64,000 nt of DNA from Shewanella avicenniae (lineage in GTDB: Bacteria; Pseudomonadota; Gammaproteobacteria; Enterobacterales; Shewanellaceae), in NCBI RefSeq assembly GCF_017354945.1, contig NZ_CP071503.1, forward strand, positions 2,914,001-2,978,000. Direction: 5' to 3'. Below, piece by piece: positions 42,292-51,904 of the stretch; within the stretch, counting starts at the first letter, position 1; each line of letters begins with the position of its first letter. The translations under genes were made by a program, and so were the position numbers. Below the pieces are notes generated by a model. That model did not search any database. It had not been told where the DNA came from and saw only the letters and a list, made by a program, of their open reading frames with translations.

Positions 42292-43553
42292 CGTTGCTCC
42301 AAATTCTTAATTAAACTAACCCACTTAGATCTAATCACTTCCATACGGAAATTGAGACTAAAATACTGATATGCATTTAGCGATATATTATCACGAAAAC
42401 TCAAATCGTTAGCCAAACGCATAACTTGCTCAAAATACTCTTCAGGTGTGCCCGCCAAAAGTATATCTCGATTATTGTTGACATCTAAACCTTCTATCCC
42501 CTTTTGATTAGTAACCACTGGAAGGCCTAAAGAGAAAGATTCAACAATTTTTGTTTTTATTCCTGTACCTGAAACAATTGGGCTGAGCAAACAAACTGAA
42601 TCTGCTACAGCCTCATGTAAATCGTCGACGAATCCTAAAAAATTAACATTAGACAAATTATAACGAGCCTTAAAATCATCAGAAGTCCGACCAATTAAAT
42701 CTAAAGTTAGAACAACCCCATTCTGGATAAACACAGGAAATATCTGATTAACTATATAATCAACAGACTGTTGATTGGGGAAATAATCAAAATTACCAAT
42801 TAAACTTACACGCACTGAAGAAACTTTTGAATCAGTGTTTTCTATTAAACAAGAAAATCTTGACACTCGCCTGGAATAATCAGGCACAGACATAGCTATA
42901 TCTGTAACATCTAAGTTGGCCATTTCAGAGAGCATCTTAGATTCAACGGGAGAAACAATAACACGACCATCGAATTTACTGGCATAAAACAACTCGCGTT
43001 TTCGAATCCTAGCCGACTCAAATTTAAGAACAGCCCTAATGATAAGAGGGATGAAATATAAAACAACCCTAGGCAACTTACTCTTATAAAAGCCTAAAAC
43101 ATCAACAGCACCACCACTTTTATAAAGATTCTCGTAGCGCAGTGAATAAATATCATCATAATCTAGAACTGAAATCGCGCCAGAAAAACCATTAACCAGC
43201 AAATAAGTTGCCATTCTAACACTATCAACATATACAACATCGATATCTGAATTTAAATGGGAGTTGATAATACGCTGTGCTTTGTAAGAATAGAACAATG
43301 CCTCATTCAGAGACCAACGTTCTAGAAGCACTTTAAAAAAAAGATTTTTAAATAACTCCAAAAAACTGGGCTTTGGTAGCGTAACAAATTTTTGCTGACT
43401 ATCTTGGCAAATCTTACATTTATCGGTATCAGAAAAAGCCAATACAACGACTTGAGAAAAATCAGCGAACACCTTAAAGGCCGTCCTCAGAACCATTTTT
43501 CGGCCACTCAATTCGCCACTGAGTGGCCGAGTTAACAACATTAATGAATGCAA
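42288..43553 (-). CDS. GT4-like glycosyltransferase
   Basis: 421 residues with the GT-B fold features of a GT4 enzyme: [47 protein letters not shown], and the nucleotide-binding [24 protein letters not shown]. The donor is probably one of GDP-mannose, dTDP-rhamnose or CDP-dideoxyhexose, but the sequence does not say which. It belongs to the AT-rich core and overlaps manC by 4 nt. Confidence 0.82.
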   Translation of the reverse strand: MHSLMLLTRPLSGELSGRKMVLRTAFKVFADFSQVVVLAFSDTDKCKICQDSQQKFVTLPKPSFLELFKNLFFKVLLERWSLNEALFYSYKAQRIINSHLNSDIDVVYVDSVRMATYLLVNGFSGAISVLDYDDIYSLRYENLYKSGGAVDVLGFYKSKLPRVVLYFIPLIIRAVLKFESARIRKRELFYASKFDGRVIVSPVESKMLSEMANLDVTDIAMSVPDYSRRVSRFSCLIENTDSKVSSVRVSLIGNFDYFPNQQSVDYIVNQIFPVFIQNGVVLTLDLIGRTSDDFKARYNLSNVNFLGFVDDLHEAVADSVCLLSPIVSGTGIKTKIVESFSLGLPVVTNQKGIEGLDVNNNRDILLAGTPEEYFEQVMRLANDLSFRDNISLNAYQYFSLNFRMEVIRSKWVSLIKNLEQR

Positions 43554-43566
43554 CTTAACCTCAACA

Positions 43567-44679
43567 TCACGAATTAAACAGTTTCAACAACAACTCTGCA
43601 CTTCGATCCCAAGAGTAGCGGCGAACATTAGCCAAACTACGTTGTTTGAAATCAGCATACTTATGTGCATCGTCAAGTAAAACTAAAGCACCTGCAATTT
43701 GTTCAGCCGAAAATTCTTCTATATATACACCAGCTTCACCAGCTACTTCACCCAACGAAGTAACGCGAGACGTGACAACTGGCGTGCCAAAAGACATAGC
43801 TTCAAGCACTGGCAAACCGAAGCCCTCATAACTAGAAGGAAATAAAAAGGCGTGAGCATTTTGATACAAAAATGCTAACTGACCGTCTGATACACGGCCA
43901 ACAAATAGTACTCTCTCACTAAAACCGGCAACATTAGTAAATCGTTGCTTTAAAGCTTCCCAATACTTTGGATCACCAAAAAGTACCAAAGTACTATCGC
44001 TATTAGCGCTATGTTCACTATAACGTAAAAACCCCTCGACAGATAAGATTGAATTCTTCCTCGGATCGCTCAAACAAACACTCAAATATATACGCCCAAC
44101 GGGTAATTTGACCGATTCAGATCTAGGGAATTTTTTCGCCGACTCGTCGATTACAGTGATATCATCTGAGTGAATGTTTGAAAAATATGAACATATATCA
44201 GACTTCGAGAAATTTGATACCGTAATTATCTTATCAACTGCTTTTAATGAAAAAAACAAATTCATTTTATAATATAGATGATTCAATCTATGTTTTAACG
44301 AGGAAAAAGATAACTCCCTCAAAAACATAACGTCGTGCAACAATAAATAATTCTCGAAAAAAGAAGAACTCAAAAATGGCATCGTGTTAGCAGGGTGAAA
44401 AACTTTAGAAACTCGACTAAAGTTTTTTAATAAAAAATAAGGAAGTACAACATTTGACCACAACAAAAAGGAAGAGCAATTTAATATTTTGACCTCATAG
44501 CCGGCTGGTACACTTTCAATTGCCGCTTCACATTTGGGCACTATAATAACAAATCGACTACGGCATTCAGCAGGTATTGCATTCAAAATAGACTGTAAAC
44601 AATAGGACATTCCGTTGCACTTACTGAGAACGAATCCATCTACAGCCACAAGACGTTTAAGACTTTCCATATATGCCAT
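43567..44679 (-). CDS. GT4 family glycosyltransferase
   Basis: 370 residues. N-terminal acceptor domain (FHPANTMPFLSS, YLLLHDVMFLREL) and C-terminal GT4 domain with IYLSVCLSDPRKNSILSVEG, FVGRVSDGQLAFLYQNAHAF, and LFPSSYEGFGLPVLEAMSFG holding the donor-binding glutamates. The DPRKN/FVGRV pattern is common in mannosyl- and rhamnosyltransferases; this enzyme is a candidate for the mannose or rhamnose step. It overlaps wzy by 23 nt; a second in-frame ATG three codons on (44670) would reduce the overlap. Confidence 0.85.
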   Translation of the reverse strand: MAYMESLKRLVAVDGFVLSKCNGMSYCLQSILNAIPAECRSRFVIIVPKCEAAIESVPAGYEVKILNCSSFLLWSNVVLPYFLLKNFSRVSKVFHPANTMPFLSSSFFENYLLLHDVMFLRELSFSSLKHRLNHLYYKMNLFFSLKAVDKIITVSNFSKSDICSYFSNIHSDDITVIDESAKKFPRSESVKLPVGRIYLSVCLSDPRKNSILSVEGFLRYSEHSANSDSTLVLFGDPKYWEALKQRFTNVAGFSERVLFVGRVSDGQLAFLYQNAHAFLFPSSYEGFGLPVLEAMSFGTPVVTSRVTSLGEVAGEAGVYIEEFSAEQIAGALVLLDDAHKYADFKQRSLANVRRYSWDRSAELLLKLFNS

Positions 44680-45997
44680 AAAGATTTTTCTTGTAAAGAA
44701 TAGAGAGTAAAAACCACATAAAAATATTTGTAATCTGCCCTTGAAAAAAAACGAACAACAATACTAAAAAAACAACTCCGTGCATCGAATTTCCATATCC
44801 GCCCCCCAAAATACGGTTAAACTTACTATGTTTATATTGAGATTTAAAAATCACAAATAAGAACATTAAGAAGATAGCTAAAAAAAACACTCCAAAGTCG
44901 AACGCCGCGTTGAAAAGGTATGTCTGAGCTTTAAGTAAACCTTGTTCCTCAAATAATTTAATAAATCCGAAATGGTGATATAAAAAATAAAGATGAAAGC
45001 GCTCAACCATATCGATCCAAAAAACGGAAATACCACCAGCACCATACCCAAATGGATTAGTAATCATGCCTAACAACCCAATAAGATTAGAAATAAATCT
45101 GGTCGATGATGAAGGTTCGGCAAGAGAAGCAGCAACTAAAACATCAGAAATTGGTACATTATAATTGATAGAAGATACCGCCTGCTGAATCTGTTTAACG
45201 CGAGGAATATTTGATGCCAAAAAAGAAAGTAATGCTTCACCGAAAACGTAAATAATCGGCACAAAAACCAAAAAGCTCTTCACCAATGTTACGACATATG
45301 ACTTTCTAACAAACAGTATTAAAATAACCAATAATCCCATTAGAGACTTTGTTGTAAGTATACACAACACCAGCAAAAATGAGTAAATTTGTAATTCAAA
45401 TCTGGATATTATTGATTTATAAAAAAAAACTCTCAAACAGACTAATGAGACCGCAAAACCTGTCGCAGCATAACTCGGTTCAGCATATAAAAAAGATAAG
45501 CCCCTTACAGATGACGTATCAATGCCGTAGTGTCTCAGAAAGAAAACATCAGAAATATTTTGGTAACCATTCATAATTAGATTAATCGAAAAAAGATATC
45601 CGATTGCAATCATAAATGAAATAGAAATATATACCTTTAAAAAAATTGCTGACCAACCGTTAAAAAAATCCATCCTCCCAATAAAGATAAAAACAACAGG
45701 ACCGATTAAATAGCTAAAATAAGCGACATAATTCACACTAGAATATGGAAAGGCCAAATCAAAGAAAAACCGTAAAAGTATCATTAATATCAAAAACGAC
45801 AAAAAAACATCTGCCTTAGTCAACTTAAAACGGTGTCTATTTATGACAAAAAAAATAAAAGCAAAAAAAATGGAAAATATAGGCTGCGTTTCAACATCAA
45901 TCCTCAAAAAGTTAAAATTCTGAAAAAATAATGATGCAAAAAACAACGAAGGAATCAAAAAATTTATATTCCTATCTTCCGATGAAAAATATTTCAT
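44657..45997 (-). CDS. wzy: O-antigen polymerase-like membrane protein (Wzy)
   Basis: 446 residues, very hydrophobic, with about 11-12 membrane helices and a longer loop between the last helices (LYFLYHHFGFIKLFEEQGLL). Such proteins are too divergent for firm motif calls. Size, topology, AT richness and place among wzx and glycosyltransferase genes make it the likely polymerase that joins O-units on the periplasmic side. In Salmonella group B the polymerase gene lies outside the cluster; here it is inside. Confidence 0.75.
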   Translation of the reverse strand: MKYFSSEDRNINFLIPSLFFASLFFQNFNFLRIDVETQPIFSIFFAFIFFVINRHRFKLTKADVFLSFLILMILLRFFFDLAFPYSSVNYVAYFSYLIGPVVFIFIGRMDFFNGWSAIFLKVYISISFMIAIGYLFSINLIMNGYQNISDVFFLRHYGIDTSSVRGLSFLYAEPSYAATGFAVSLVCLRVFFYKSIISRFELQIYSFLLVLCILTTKSLMGLLVILILFVRKSYVVTLVKSFLVFVPIIYVFGEALLSFLASNIPRVKQIQQAVSSINYNVPISDVLVAASLAEPSSSTRFISNLIGLLGMITNPFGYGAGGISVFWIDMVERFHLYFLYHHFGFIKLFEEQGLLKAQTYLFNAAFDFGVFFLAIFLMFLFVIFKSQYKHSKFNRILGGGYGNSMHGVVFLVLLFVFFQGQITNIFMWFLLSILYKKNLYGIYGKS

Positions 45998-46025
45998 ATT
46001 TTATACTTTCACAGTAGCCTAATTC

Positions 46026-47057
46026 TTAAATTTTCGGTGTAGAACCCAAACGATCGCGGACATATTTGATAAAAAGATCGTAACGAGAAGACTTTAAAAT
46101 ATAACCTACTACAACATGAACATAAAAAAACATTTCATTTTTAAATCCAATATCCATGAAGCGCTTAACCATTAAAATATAGTTTTTAATCGGTAAATTC
46201 AATTGATCGCGAATGTAAGGGTAAAAATAATGAGCTAAATCTTTCTTAATCGAAATATAAGCATCATCAATATGAGTATTTTCTTCAATATCCTTAGCTA
46301 TATTCAGCAAACCTTTAACCATATGAATCCGACCTTCCGGAACATAGCCGCCAGGTACAAAAATGCCTTTTTCGCCAGCGGCATTACCAAAATCCGGAGT
46401 TTCACTATCCCGAGAAAGAGTGATCACGTCACTAAAATAATACCCTTTACCCTCCGACACTAACATTCCAGCCAAATACATTTGGTAATATAAGTGGCCA
46501 TCAAACTTATCGGTGGCAAGCTGTTTAGCTTTATCTACATTAACCACGAAACCAGAAATCACCCCAACACGACGAAAAAAGAAGCGAATAGCATCCAAAC
46601 CTGGCTCAAAGAGTTTATCTGAAGGTAAATGCTTAACTGTATCAATTATTTCATTAGGGTTTGATTTAAACCATGAGTATGCACGTGTACATAACACTAT
46701 CTCAGGTTCTTTTTTCAATGTGCTAATAACTTTTTCTAATGCACCAACATTAAGTAGGTCATCGTTCCCCAGAATCATACAATACTTGCCCTTTGCAGAT
46801 TCTATGCAGTTCCTTAAATTTTTATCGTAGCCAAGATTGACAGTATTCAAACAAAGGCGCGCATTATCAATTGATTTAGCTTCAACATAACTATTGAATG
46901 CTTTTATAATTTGATCACGCTGAGGCGATACATCCTCGCAAATGACAACTTCGAACTCATTCTGATTAAAATCTCCTACCTGAGAATAAACACTATCCAA
47001 CAGAGGATATAAAAATTCAACGCGATTATAAGATGGTATACAAATACTAATAAACAT
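46026..47057 (-). CDS. GT2 family glycosyltransferase
   Basis: 343 residues, GT-A fold. Seen: ISICIPSYNRVEFLYPLLDS, VVICEDVSPQRDQ, NTVNLGYDKNLRNCIESAKG and the metal motif MILGNDDLLN. The C-terminal half has no recognisable domain. It resembles RfbV-like (abequosyltransferase type) GT2 proteins of O-antigen clusters. Donor and acceptor are unknown. It lies between wzy and the acetyltransferase gene. Confidence 0.85.
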   Translation of the reverse strand: MFISICIPSYNRVEFLYPLLDSVYSQVGDFNQNEFEVVICEDVSPQRDQIIKAFNSYVEAKSIDNARLCLNTVNLGYDKNLRNCIESAKGKYCMILGNDDLLNVGALEKVISTLKKEPEIVLCTRAYSWFKSNPNEIIDTVKHLPSDKLFEPGLDAIRFFFRRVGVISGFVVNVDKAKQLATDKFDGHLYYQMYLAGMLVSEGKGYYFSDVITLSRDSETPDFGNAAGEKGIFVPGGYVPEGRIHMVKGLLNIAKDIEENTHIDDAYISIKKDLAHYFYPYIRDQLNLPIKNYILMVKRFMDIGFKNEMFFYVHVVVGYILKSSRYDLFIKYVRDRLGSTPKI

Positions 47058-47064
47058 AAATTAC

Positions 47065-47637
47065 CTAATTTAAATATTTAATAACTTTGGCAGGAACTCC
47101 CCCAATAACGCAAGGACGATAATACTGATCTTTAACCACCGCATTAGCGGCAACGATTGAACCAGCGCAAATATGGGCACCGGCAAGCACTACTACTCCA
47201 TTACCAATCCAAACTCTTTCACCAATAAATACTTCTTTAAAATCGTCAAGAGCTCTCATATATGGCGGAATGGCGATATCCAGTTTATCAACATTTAATG
47301 TTCCGTGAGAATGATCTCCGATGTAGACATTACTTCCAATTAACGTATCACGTTCGATCGTAATTTTATAGGCACAAGAAATTCGAACACGATCAGAGAG
47401 CATCAAATGACTACCGATCTGTAGCTGTGGTTCAAATGACTGCCCACGATATTCTGTTATCGCTTGAATTAAGCAATTGTCACCTAAACGAATTTCACCG
47501 TTGATACCAATAGCTTTCCGACCAATAATCTTTGAGCCTCTACCTACGGACGATATTGGAGCGTTATACACAAATGAAAATACCTTAGAACGCACCTTTG
47601 ACATAGCTTTATGAAGAAAAAAAAATAACGAATCCAT
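47065..47637 (-). CDS. Hexapeptide-repeat O-acetyltransferase (WbbJ-like)
   Basis: 190 residues with a left-handed beta helix: IGRKAIGINGEIRLGDNCLI, IGSHLMLSDRVRISCAYKI, TLIGSNVYIGDHSHG, and VWIGNGVVVLAGAHICAGSIV. It is a xenobiotic/maltose acetyltransferase-type protein that should use acetyl-CoA to acetylate an O-antigen sugar. No membrane segment is seen. It starts just after the stop of the GT2 gene upstream and 8 nt before the next. Confidence 0.87.
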   Translation of the reverse strand: MDSLFFFLHKAMSKVRSKVFSFVYNAPISSVGRGSKIIGRKAIGINGEIRLGDNCLIQAITEYRGQSFEPQLQIGSHLMLSDRVRISCAYKITIERDTLIGSNVYIGDHSHGTLNVDKLDIAIPPYMRALDDFKEVFIGERVWIGNGVVVLAGAHICAGSIVAANAVVKDQYYRPCVIGGVPAKVIKYLN

Positions 47638-47638
47638 A

Positions 47639-48622
47639 TCAAAAAAAAATCCGCTTTAAAAAATGAAACGTATATTTTAGTATTTTAGGATATTTTATAA
47701 CCTTACTAAAAAAAGCCCTATAATAAATATTATTAGCGTACGATTTATCAATTAAACTAATAGCATCACTTTTATCAAAGCGAGTACCAATCTTGTCATT
47801 GTAAAAGAATGGAATTACAAAGAAAAGCGAATAATTACTAAACATCTTTTTAATATGTTGGTCATTATCAAAAAAATAATTAACTATATATAATAAATTT
47901 TGGGAGAAAACCTTAACTACATTATATCCACCAGAGTTATCTTGTTGGGCTATAACCATTGGACTGCTAACATAAGTAAAGTTAGTGCCACTTAATAAAG
48001 AAGAGAATACCCATGACATCTGATAAAGCTTTGTACCTTCAAAATCAGAATAGTCCTCGACATTAATGTGAGATACTTGTCGATCAATAATTATACTAGA
48101 TATAAATGTAAAATAAACACCGACTTTTTCTATAAAGGCCTCCTTTAAACTATAATTATGATAACTAATCTTATTTTTACATGATAACGCCTTGTATCGA
48201 GAGGAACTTTTTCTAATATAATATGGCTTTAAAAAATATATTGCAGATTCATTATTTTCAAAAAGCGTTAATAATTCCCTCAATGAATCAGAACAAATTT
48301 CTTCATCATCACCTAATAACCAAAAAAAACGTCCTTGTGCTCGCTCATATGCTGCACGAAAATTGCCATCCATACCTAAATTTTTACGGTGACGAATGTA
48401 CTTAAACCAACTATGGTCCTCTAAAGTCGATTTAAAGTATTCACATAATGATTCTGTTGTATCCTGTGAATTATTATCCAAAACTACCAATTCAATTTGG
48501 TCATTATTAACGTTTAAATCTGACACCTGTTGGAATACAGATTCTAACAACCTTTCTAAATAGTGTGCTCGATTAAACGTAGGTATACATATTGATAACT
48601 TATAATTAAACGTTTTGTCCAT
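47639..48622 (-). CDS. GT2 glycosyltransferase, RfbV/WbaV-like
   Basis: 327 residues. Seen: LSICIPTFNRAHYLERLLES, LVVLDNNSQDTTESLC, KNLGMDGNFRAAYERAQGRF and FWLLGDDEEI. The layout matches the abequosyltransferase RfbV (WbaV) of Salmonella, which also comes right after wzx. This makes it the best candidate for adding the 3,6-dideoxyhexose, though that is inference. It overlaps wzx by 17 nt. The gene ends next to a run of nine A/T. Confidence 0.85.
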   Translation of the reverse strand: MDKTFNYKLSICIPTFNRAHYLERLLESVFQQVSDLNVNNDQIELVVLDNNSQDTTESLCEYFKSTLEDHSWFKYIRHRKNLGMDGNFRAAYERAQGRFFWLLGDDEEICSDSLRELLTLFENNESAIYFLKPYYIRKSSSRYKALSCKNKISYHNYSLKEAFIEKVGVYFTFISSIIIDRQVSHINVEDYSDFEGTKLYQMSWVFSSLLSGTNFTYVSSPMVIAQQDNSGGYNVVKVFSQNLLYIVNYFFDNDQHIKKMFSNYSLFFVIPFFYNDKIGTRFDKSDAISLIDKSYANNIYYRAFFSKVIKYPKILKYTFHFLKRIFF

Positions 48623-49967
48623 AATTGTTCTTCATTTTGAATTTAGAGAAAATAAAATTCGACCCAAGTGCATAAAATAACCAAGACACCAAAAAATATG
48701 AAATTATCATCGAGAATGATGAAAAATAAATGCAACAGGTCAAAAGAACTATAGTGAGCAATATCGCTGTCAATACAGATAAAGTAGTATAAATTTCTAT
48801 TTTGTGGGCTCGAATGAAAGTGGCCTGGCAAGCAACAATATGGTTTGCAAACATAGCTAACGACATAATCGCAAAAAACAAAGGACTCAATAAACGATCT
48901 GCTTGTTTTATATGTAAAAAATCTAGAAAAAAAAGTGACAGAGTAGCTATTGCAGTCAAAAATAAGTAAAACGAAGCAGACTGAATAAAAACTGTACGGT
49001 AGTGATAGAACACATTTTTATCTTTTTGGGAGATTAATTTACCCCACAAGGGGACCTTTGTAGTAATCCAAGCAAGAGACAAGGTGATCATCATATTTAT
49101 AACAGTCATACTCATGCCAAGCTTACCCGAAAATTCAGGACCATAAAATTTAAATGCTAATGGGTTTATCAACTGAAATATAAAATAACCGCTCAACCAG
49201 CTCAATGACGTCCGCCATTGCATTGGATAAACTTCTTTTTTCCAATTGATTGTATTTTCGTACAAATTCCGCTCAACAATTGATTTTCTGAGGAGAAAAA
49301 AAAGATTTTTTCTCAACCATGAACTACCTACAAGTACAGCACTAATAGAAGTAGCAGCTGTAGCATAAATACCAAGATTAGTTACAATAAAAATACAGGC
49401 TAAAAATATCGTTACAATGGACTGACACAATCTAACTTTCGCGATATTTATTACGTAACCGCACCCTTCTGAAAAGGATAAAAATGCATTTACCACCAAA
49501 CTCATCCCCGATGTAATTACAAGCAAACACCAAGGGATAACTATATTTATATCATTAACCGTATTGGCGGAGTCTAGTTTTTTTTCAGTAAAAAAAAATA
49601 GCCCCGCTGGTATTAAGACAACTAAAACGACTAAGAAAATCAGTATATAGCTTACCCCTGTTAAACGACAAAGTGACAGCAATCTGCCTAGAGATTCCTT
49701 ATCGCCTGTTATTTTAGAGTTATCTATTCTCAATTTAGCCATTTCATGACTTGCAAACTGGGTAATGATTGTCCCCAAACCTAATTCAAATACAACTTGA
49801 AAGGCAATAACACTCATAAAAGCAAAGTAGTATCCCTGCAGCTCAGAGGACATAAAACTTGATATTAATACTAAAACTAACACCCCCCCCAATAAAGAAG
49901 TAAACTTTCCTAAAATGACAAAAAAAACCGCAGAATCCACACCAATTTTTTTAAAGAGATTTTTCAT
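48606..49967 (-). CDS. wzx: O-antigen flippase (Wzx-like)
   Basis: 453 residues with about 12 membrane helices, in the MATE/MVF-like polysaccharide transporter group. Amphipathic pattern at the start: FFVILGKFTSLLGGVLVLVL, FVFELGLGTIITQFASHEMA-type helix 2. It should move undecaprenyl-linked O-units across the inner membrane. A run of eight G lies near codons 26-28 (49883-49890) and could make the gene switch by slippage. Upstream is a 1-kb non-coding region with a dead IS30 gene. Confidence 0.85.
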   Translation of the reverse strand: MKNLFKKIGVDSAVFFVILGKFTSLLGGVLVLVLISSFMSSELQGYYFAFMSVIAFQVVFELGLGTIITQFASHEMAKLRIDNSKITGDKESLGRLLSLCRLTGVSYILIFLVVLVVLIPAGLFFFTEKKLDSANTVNDINIVIPWCLLVITSGMSLVVNAFLSFSEGCGYVINIAKVRLCQSIVTIFLACIFIVTNLGIYATAATSISAVLVGSSWLRKNLFFLLRKSIVERNLYENTINWKKEVYPMQWRTSLSWLSGYFIFQLINPLAFKFYGPEFSGKLGMSMTVINMMITLSLAWITTKVPLWGKLISQKDKNVFYHYRTVFIQSASFYLFLTAIATLSLFFLDFLHIKQADRLLSPLFFAIMSLAMFANHIVACQATFIRAHKIEIYTTLSVLTAILLTIVLLTCCIYFSSFSMIISYFLVSWLFYALGSNFIFSKFKMKNNYGQNV

Positions 49968-50125
49968 CTATAATATCTATAACATAACCAAATGAAAGTA
50001 AGCTATTAAAACTTTATAACCCTGAATTCAACTGCAAAGTGCAACACTCGCCAATATCAAGCAGGCAATGCCATTTCTTTAAATCAAATTGTTGGCTGCT
50101 TGAAGTCTAAACATGTTCTTGGTCG

Positions 50126-50590
50126 TTAATTTATCCGCAATAAAGCGAATTCAATTTCGCTATCTGTTACCGTTGTTAGGTCGGTTCCTTTCTTCACATA
50201 TCACCTTAAAAGACCGTTAGCATTCTCATTGGCTCCACGCTCCAAAGAGCTATAAGGGTGGGCAAAGTACAAATCGGATTCCGACTCTTGGACGATGGTT
50301 TCATGACCCACAAACTCTCTCCCGTTATCTGCCGTGATGGTATGTACATGCGCCTTGTAGCTCTATTGTTGCTTTGGTGATATCACCCGCTGACTTGGAT
50401 GGCACTTTCTTCACCACGTAAAATCGTATTTTACGCTTTGAAATAGTCTCCATAGTGCCGTGCTTGCTACTTGCCTAATACGGTGTCAATCTCCCAATCA
50501 CCAAATCGCTCCTTACTGTCAACGATGCTTAGCCTATCATCGTTCGAAACGGCATTCTTCTACACCTTCCCTTGAAGGTCGCACTTATTC
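50126..50590 (-). pseudogene. IS30-family transposase remnant
   Basis: Pieces of an IS30 DDE transposase can be read in shifting frames: DRLSIVDSKERFGDWEIDT, then KHGTMETISKRKIRFYVVKK, then HTITADNGREFVGHE with a catalytic Asp and HPYSSLERGANENANGLLR with the catalytic Glu, ending in TAA at 50126-50128. At least two frameshifts and one in-frame stop (after GLLR) break it, and the N-terminal third is absent. No inverted ends were found. It lies exactly between the CDP-dideoxyhexose genes and wzx. Confidence 0.85.
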
Positions 50591-50985
50591 TCTTAAATCA
50601 GGTGTATAATATTAATTAAGCCAAAACCTGATAATTAATTATAGATCTTGTTATATAATTGCAGCACTCATGGCGTTACATATTACCAATATAAAACAAC
50701 TAGCGTGCTCATAGTAATAACAAAGGAAATGTCAGCCTTAAATAAAATAGACAAAAAACTCAATCAACAATAAATTCAATTAAAAACCTTATTACTATGA
50801 ATTATTATGAGAATATAAAATACTTTAATGCTAAATATTTAATTAGCGGCCGCTGTTGAGTTACACAACCATCAACAATTAAATAGCCAGAAAAAACAAA
50901 AGACAGACATTACAAATGTTTTGAGTTAGTGTTTTGCAATGCCAATCATGATAGCAATTAATTAAACCTCTGACATATACAATAC
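50591..50985. other. AT-rich non-coding stretch
   Basis: About 400 bp between the IS30 remnant and the CDP-sugar reductase gene. No open frame, RNA or repeat could be supported. It may hold the lost other half of the insertion. Confidence 0.5.
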
Positions 50986-51882
50986 CTAATTTACTAGTTT
51001 TTCAATTCCACGTTGGTAAGTGTGTTTTGCCTCCCACCCCAATGCGATTAAACTTTCATTCTTAGCATAAGAATTCAATATCTCATTTTTACGCGTAGGC
51101 ATCGAGCCATATAAAATCTCAGTTTCTTTATTATTAAGGTGTTTTTTTAGATGTTCAATAAATGTGTAAAGAGGAATAGACTTTCCAGTACCGACTTGAA
51201 ATTCTGCGTAACTTTCTAAGTTTTCATAAGGTGTTATTATTACAGTTAGGTAGGCACTTATCACGTCATCTATATATACTAAATCCCTTTTTTGTTTGCA
51301 ATCTGTACATTCAACTTTTCTTTCATTCCTAACTAAGGCATCAAGAATAAAAGGGATGAACTTTTGACCACTATCACCGGGACCATAAACATGCTCAAGC
51401 CTCATATTTAAAAATTTCACGGGATGATTTTCAGAAATCAATTGTCCCCAGTTATTAAAACTTTTTTTAGTATAAATATAAGGTAGCATATATTGATAGT
51501 CGAACTCAGCTTTGGAAAAGTAGCTATCTGTATTAATAAACTTTTTTATACCCAGCTTAGCGCATAACTCAAGTAACTTTAGAGGTTTAACAACATTAGC
51601 ATCTTCAACAGATGAAAATGATTCATTATTTCTTCCGTATGCTGTTGCAAGATGAACAACTGCATGAGGAATAACATCAAGCTTTTGTATGGTTTCTCTA
51701 ATATTCTCCCATGTGCACCATACAATTTTATTTTTTTTGTATGGTGCATTATTTTTGAATGTCTTGCGAGACAAAGCAATGACAATGAATCCTTTTTCCA
51801 ACAAAAGATTAACTAAATGACCACCTATAAAACCTGTTGCACCAGTTACAATGATAGTCTGGGAAGTTGGATTCATTGACAT
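50986..51882 (-). CDS. CDP-3,6-dideoxyhexose synthase-like reductase (abequose/paratose type)
   Basis: 298-residue extended short-chain dehydrogenase: VTGATGFIGGHLVNLLLE binds NAD(P), VVHLATAYGRNN follows, then a Tyr-xxx-Lys pair in LPYIYTKKSFNNW, and MRLEHVYGPGDSG and RDLVYIDDVISAYL. Size and position right after rfbH match RfbJ (CDP-abequose synthase) or RfbS (CDP-paratose synthase) of Salmonella and Yersinia. It should reduce the 4-keto group to give the final CDP-dideoxyhexose. Which epimer is made cannot be told. Base composition is AT-rich like the core downstream, unlike the rfbFGH genes upstream. Confidence 0.8.
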   Translation of the reverse strand: MSMNPTSQTIIVTGATGFIGGHLVNLLLEKGFIVIALSRKTFKNNAPYKKNKIVWCTWENIRETIQKLDVIPHAVVHLATAYGRNNESFSSVEDANVVKPLKLLELCAKLGIKKFINTDSYFSKAEFDYQYMLPYIYTKKSFNNWGQLISENHPVKFLNMRLEHVYGPGDSGQKFIPFILDALVRNERKVECTDCKQKRDLVYIDDVISAYLTVIITPYENLESYAEFQVGTGKSIPLYTFIEHLKKHLNNKETEILYGSMPTRKNEILNSYAKNESLIALGWEAKHTYQRGIEKLVN

Positions 51883-51904
51883 CGTATAGTCCTTTTAGTT
51901 TTCT

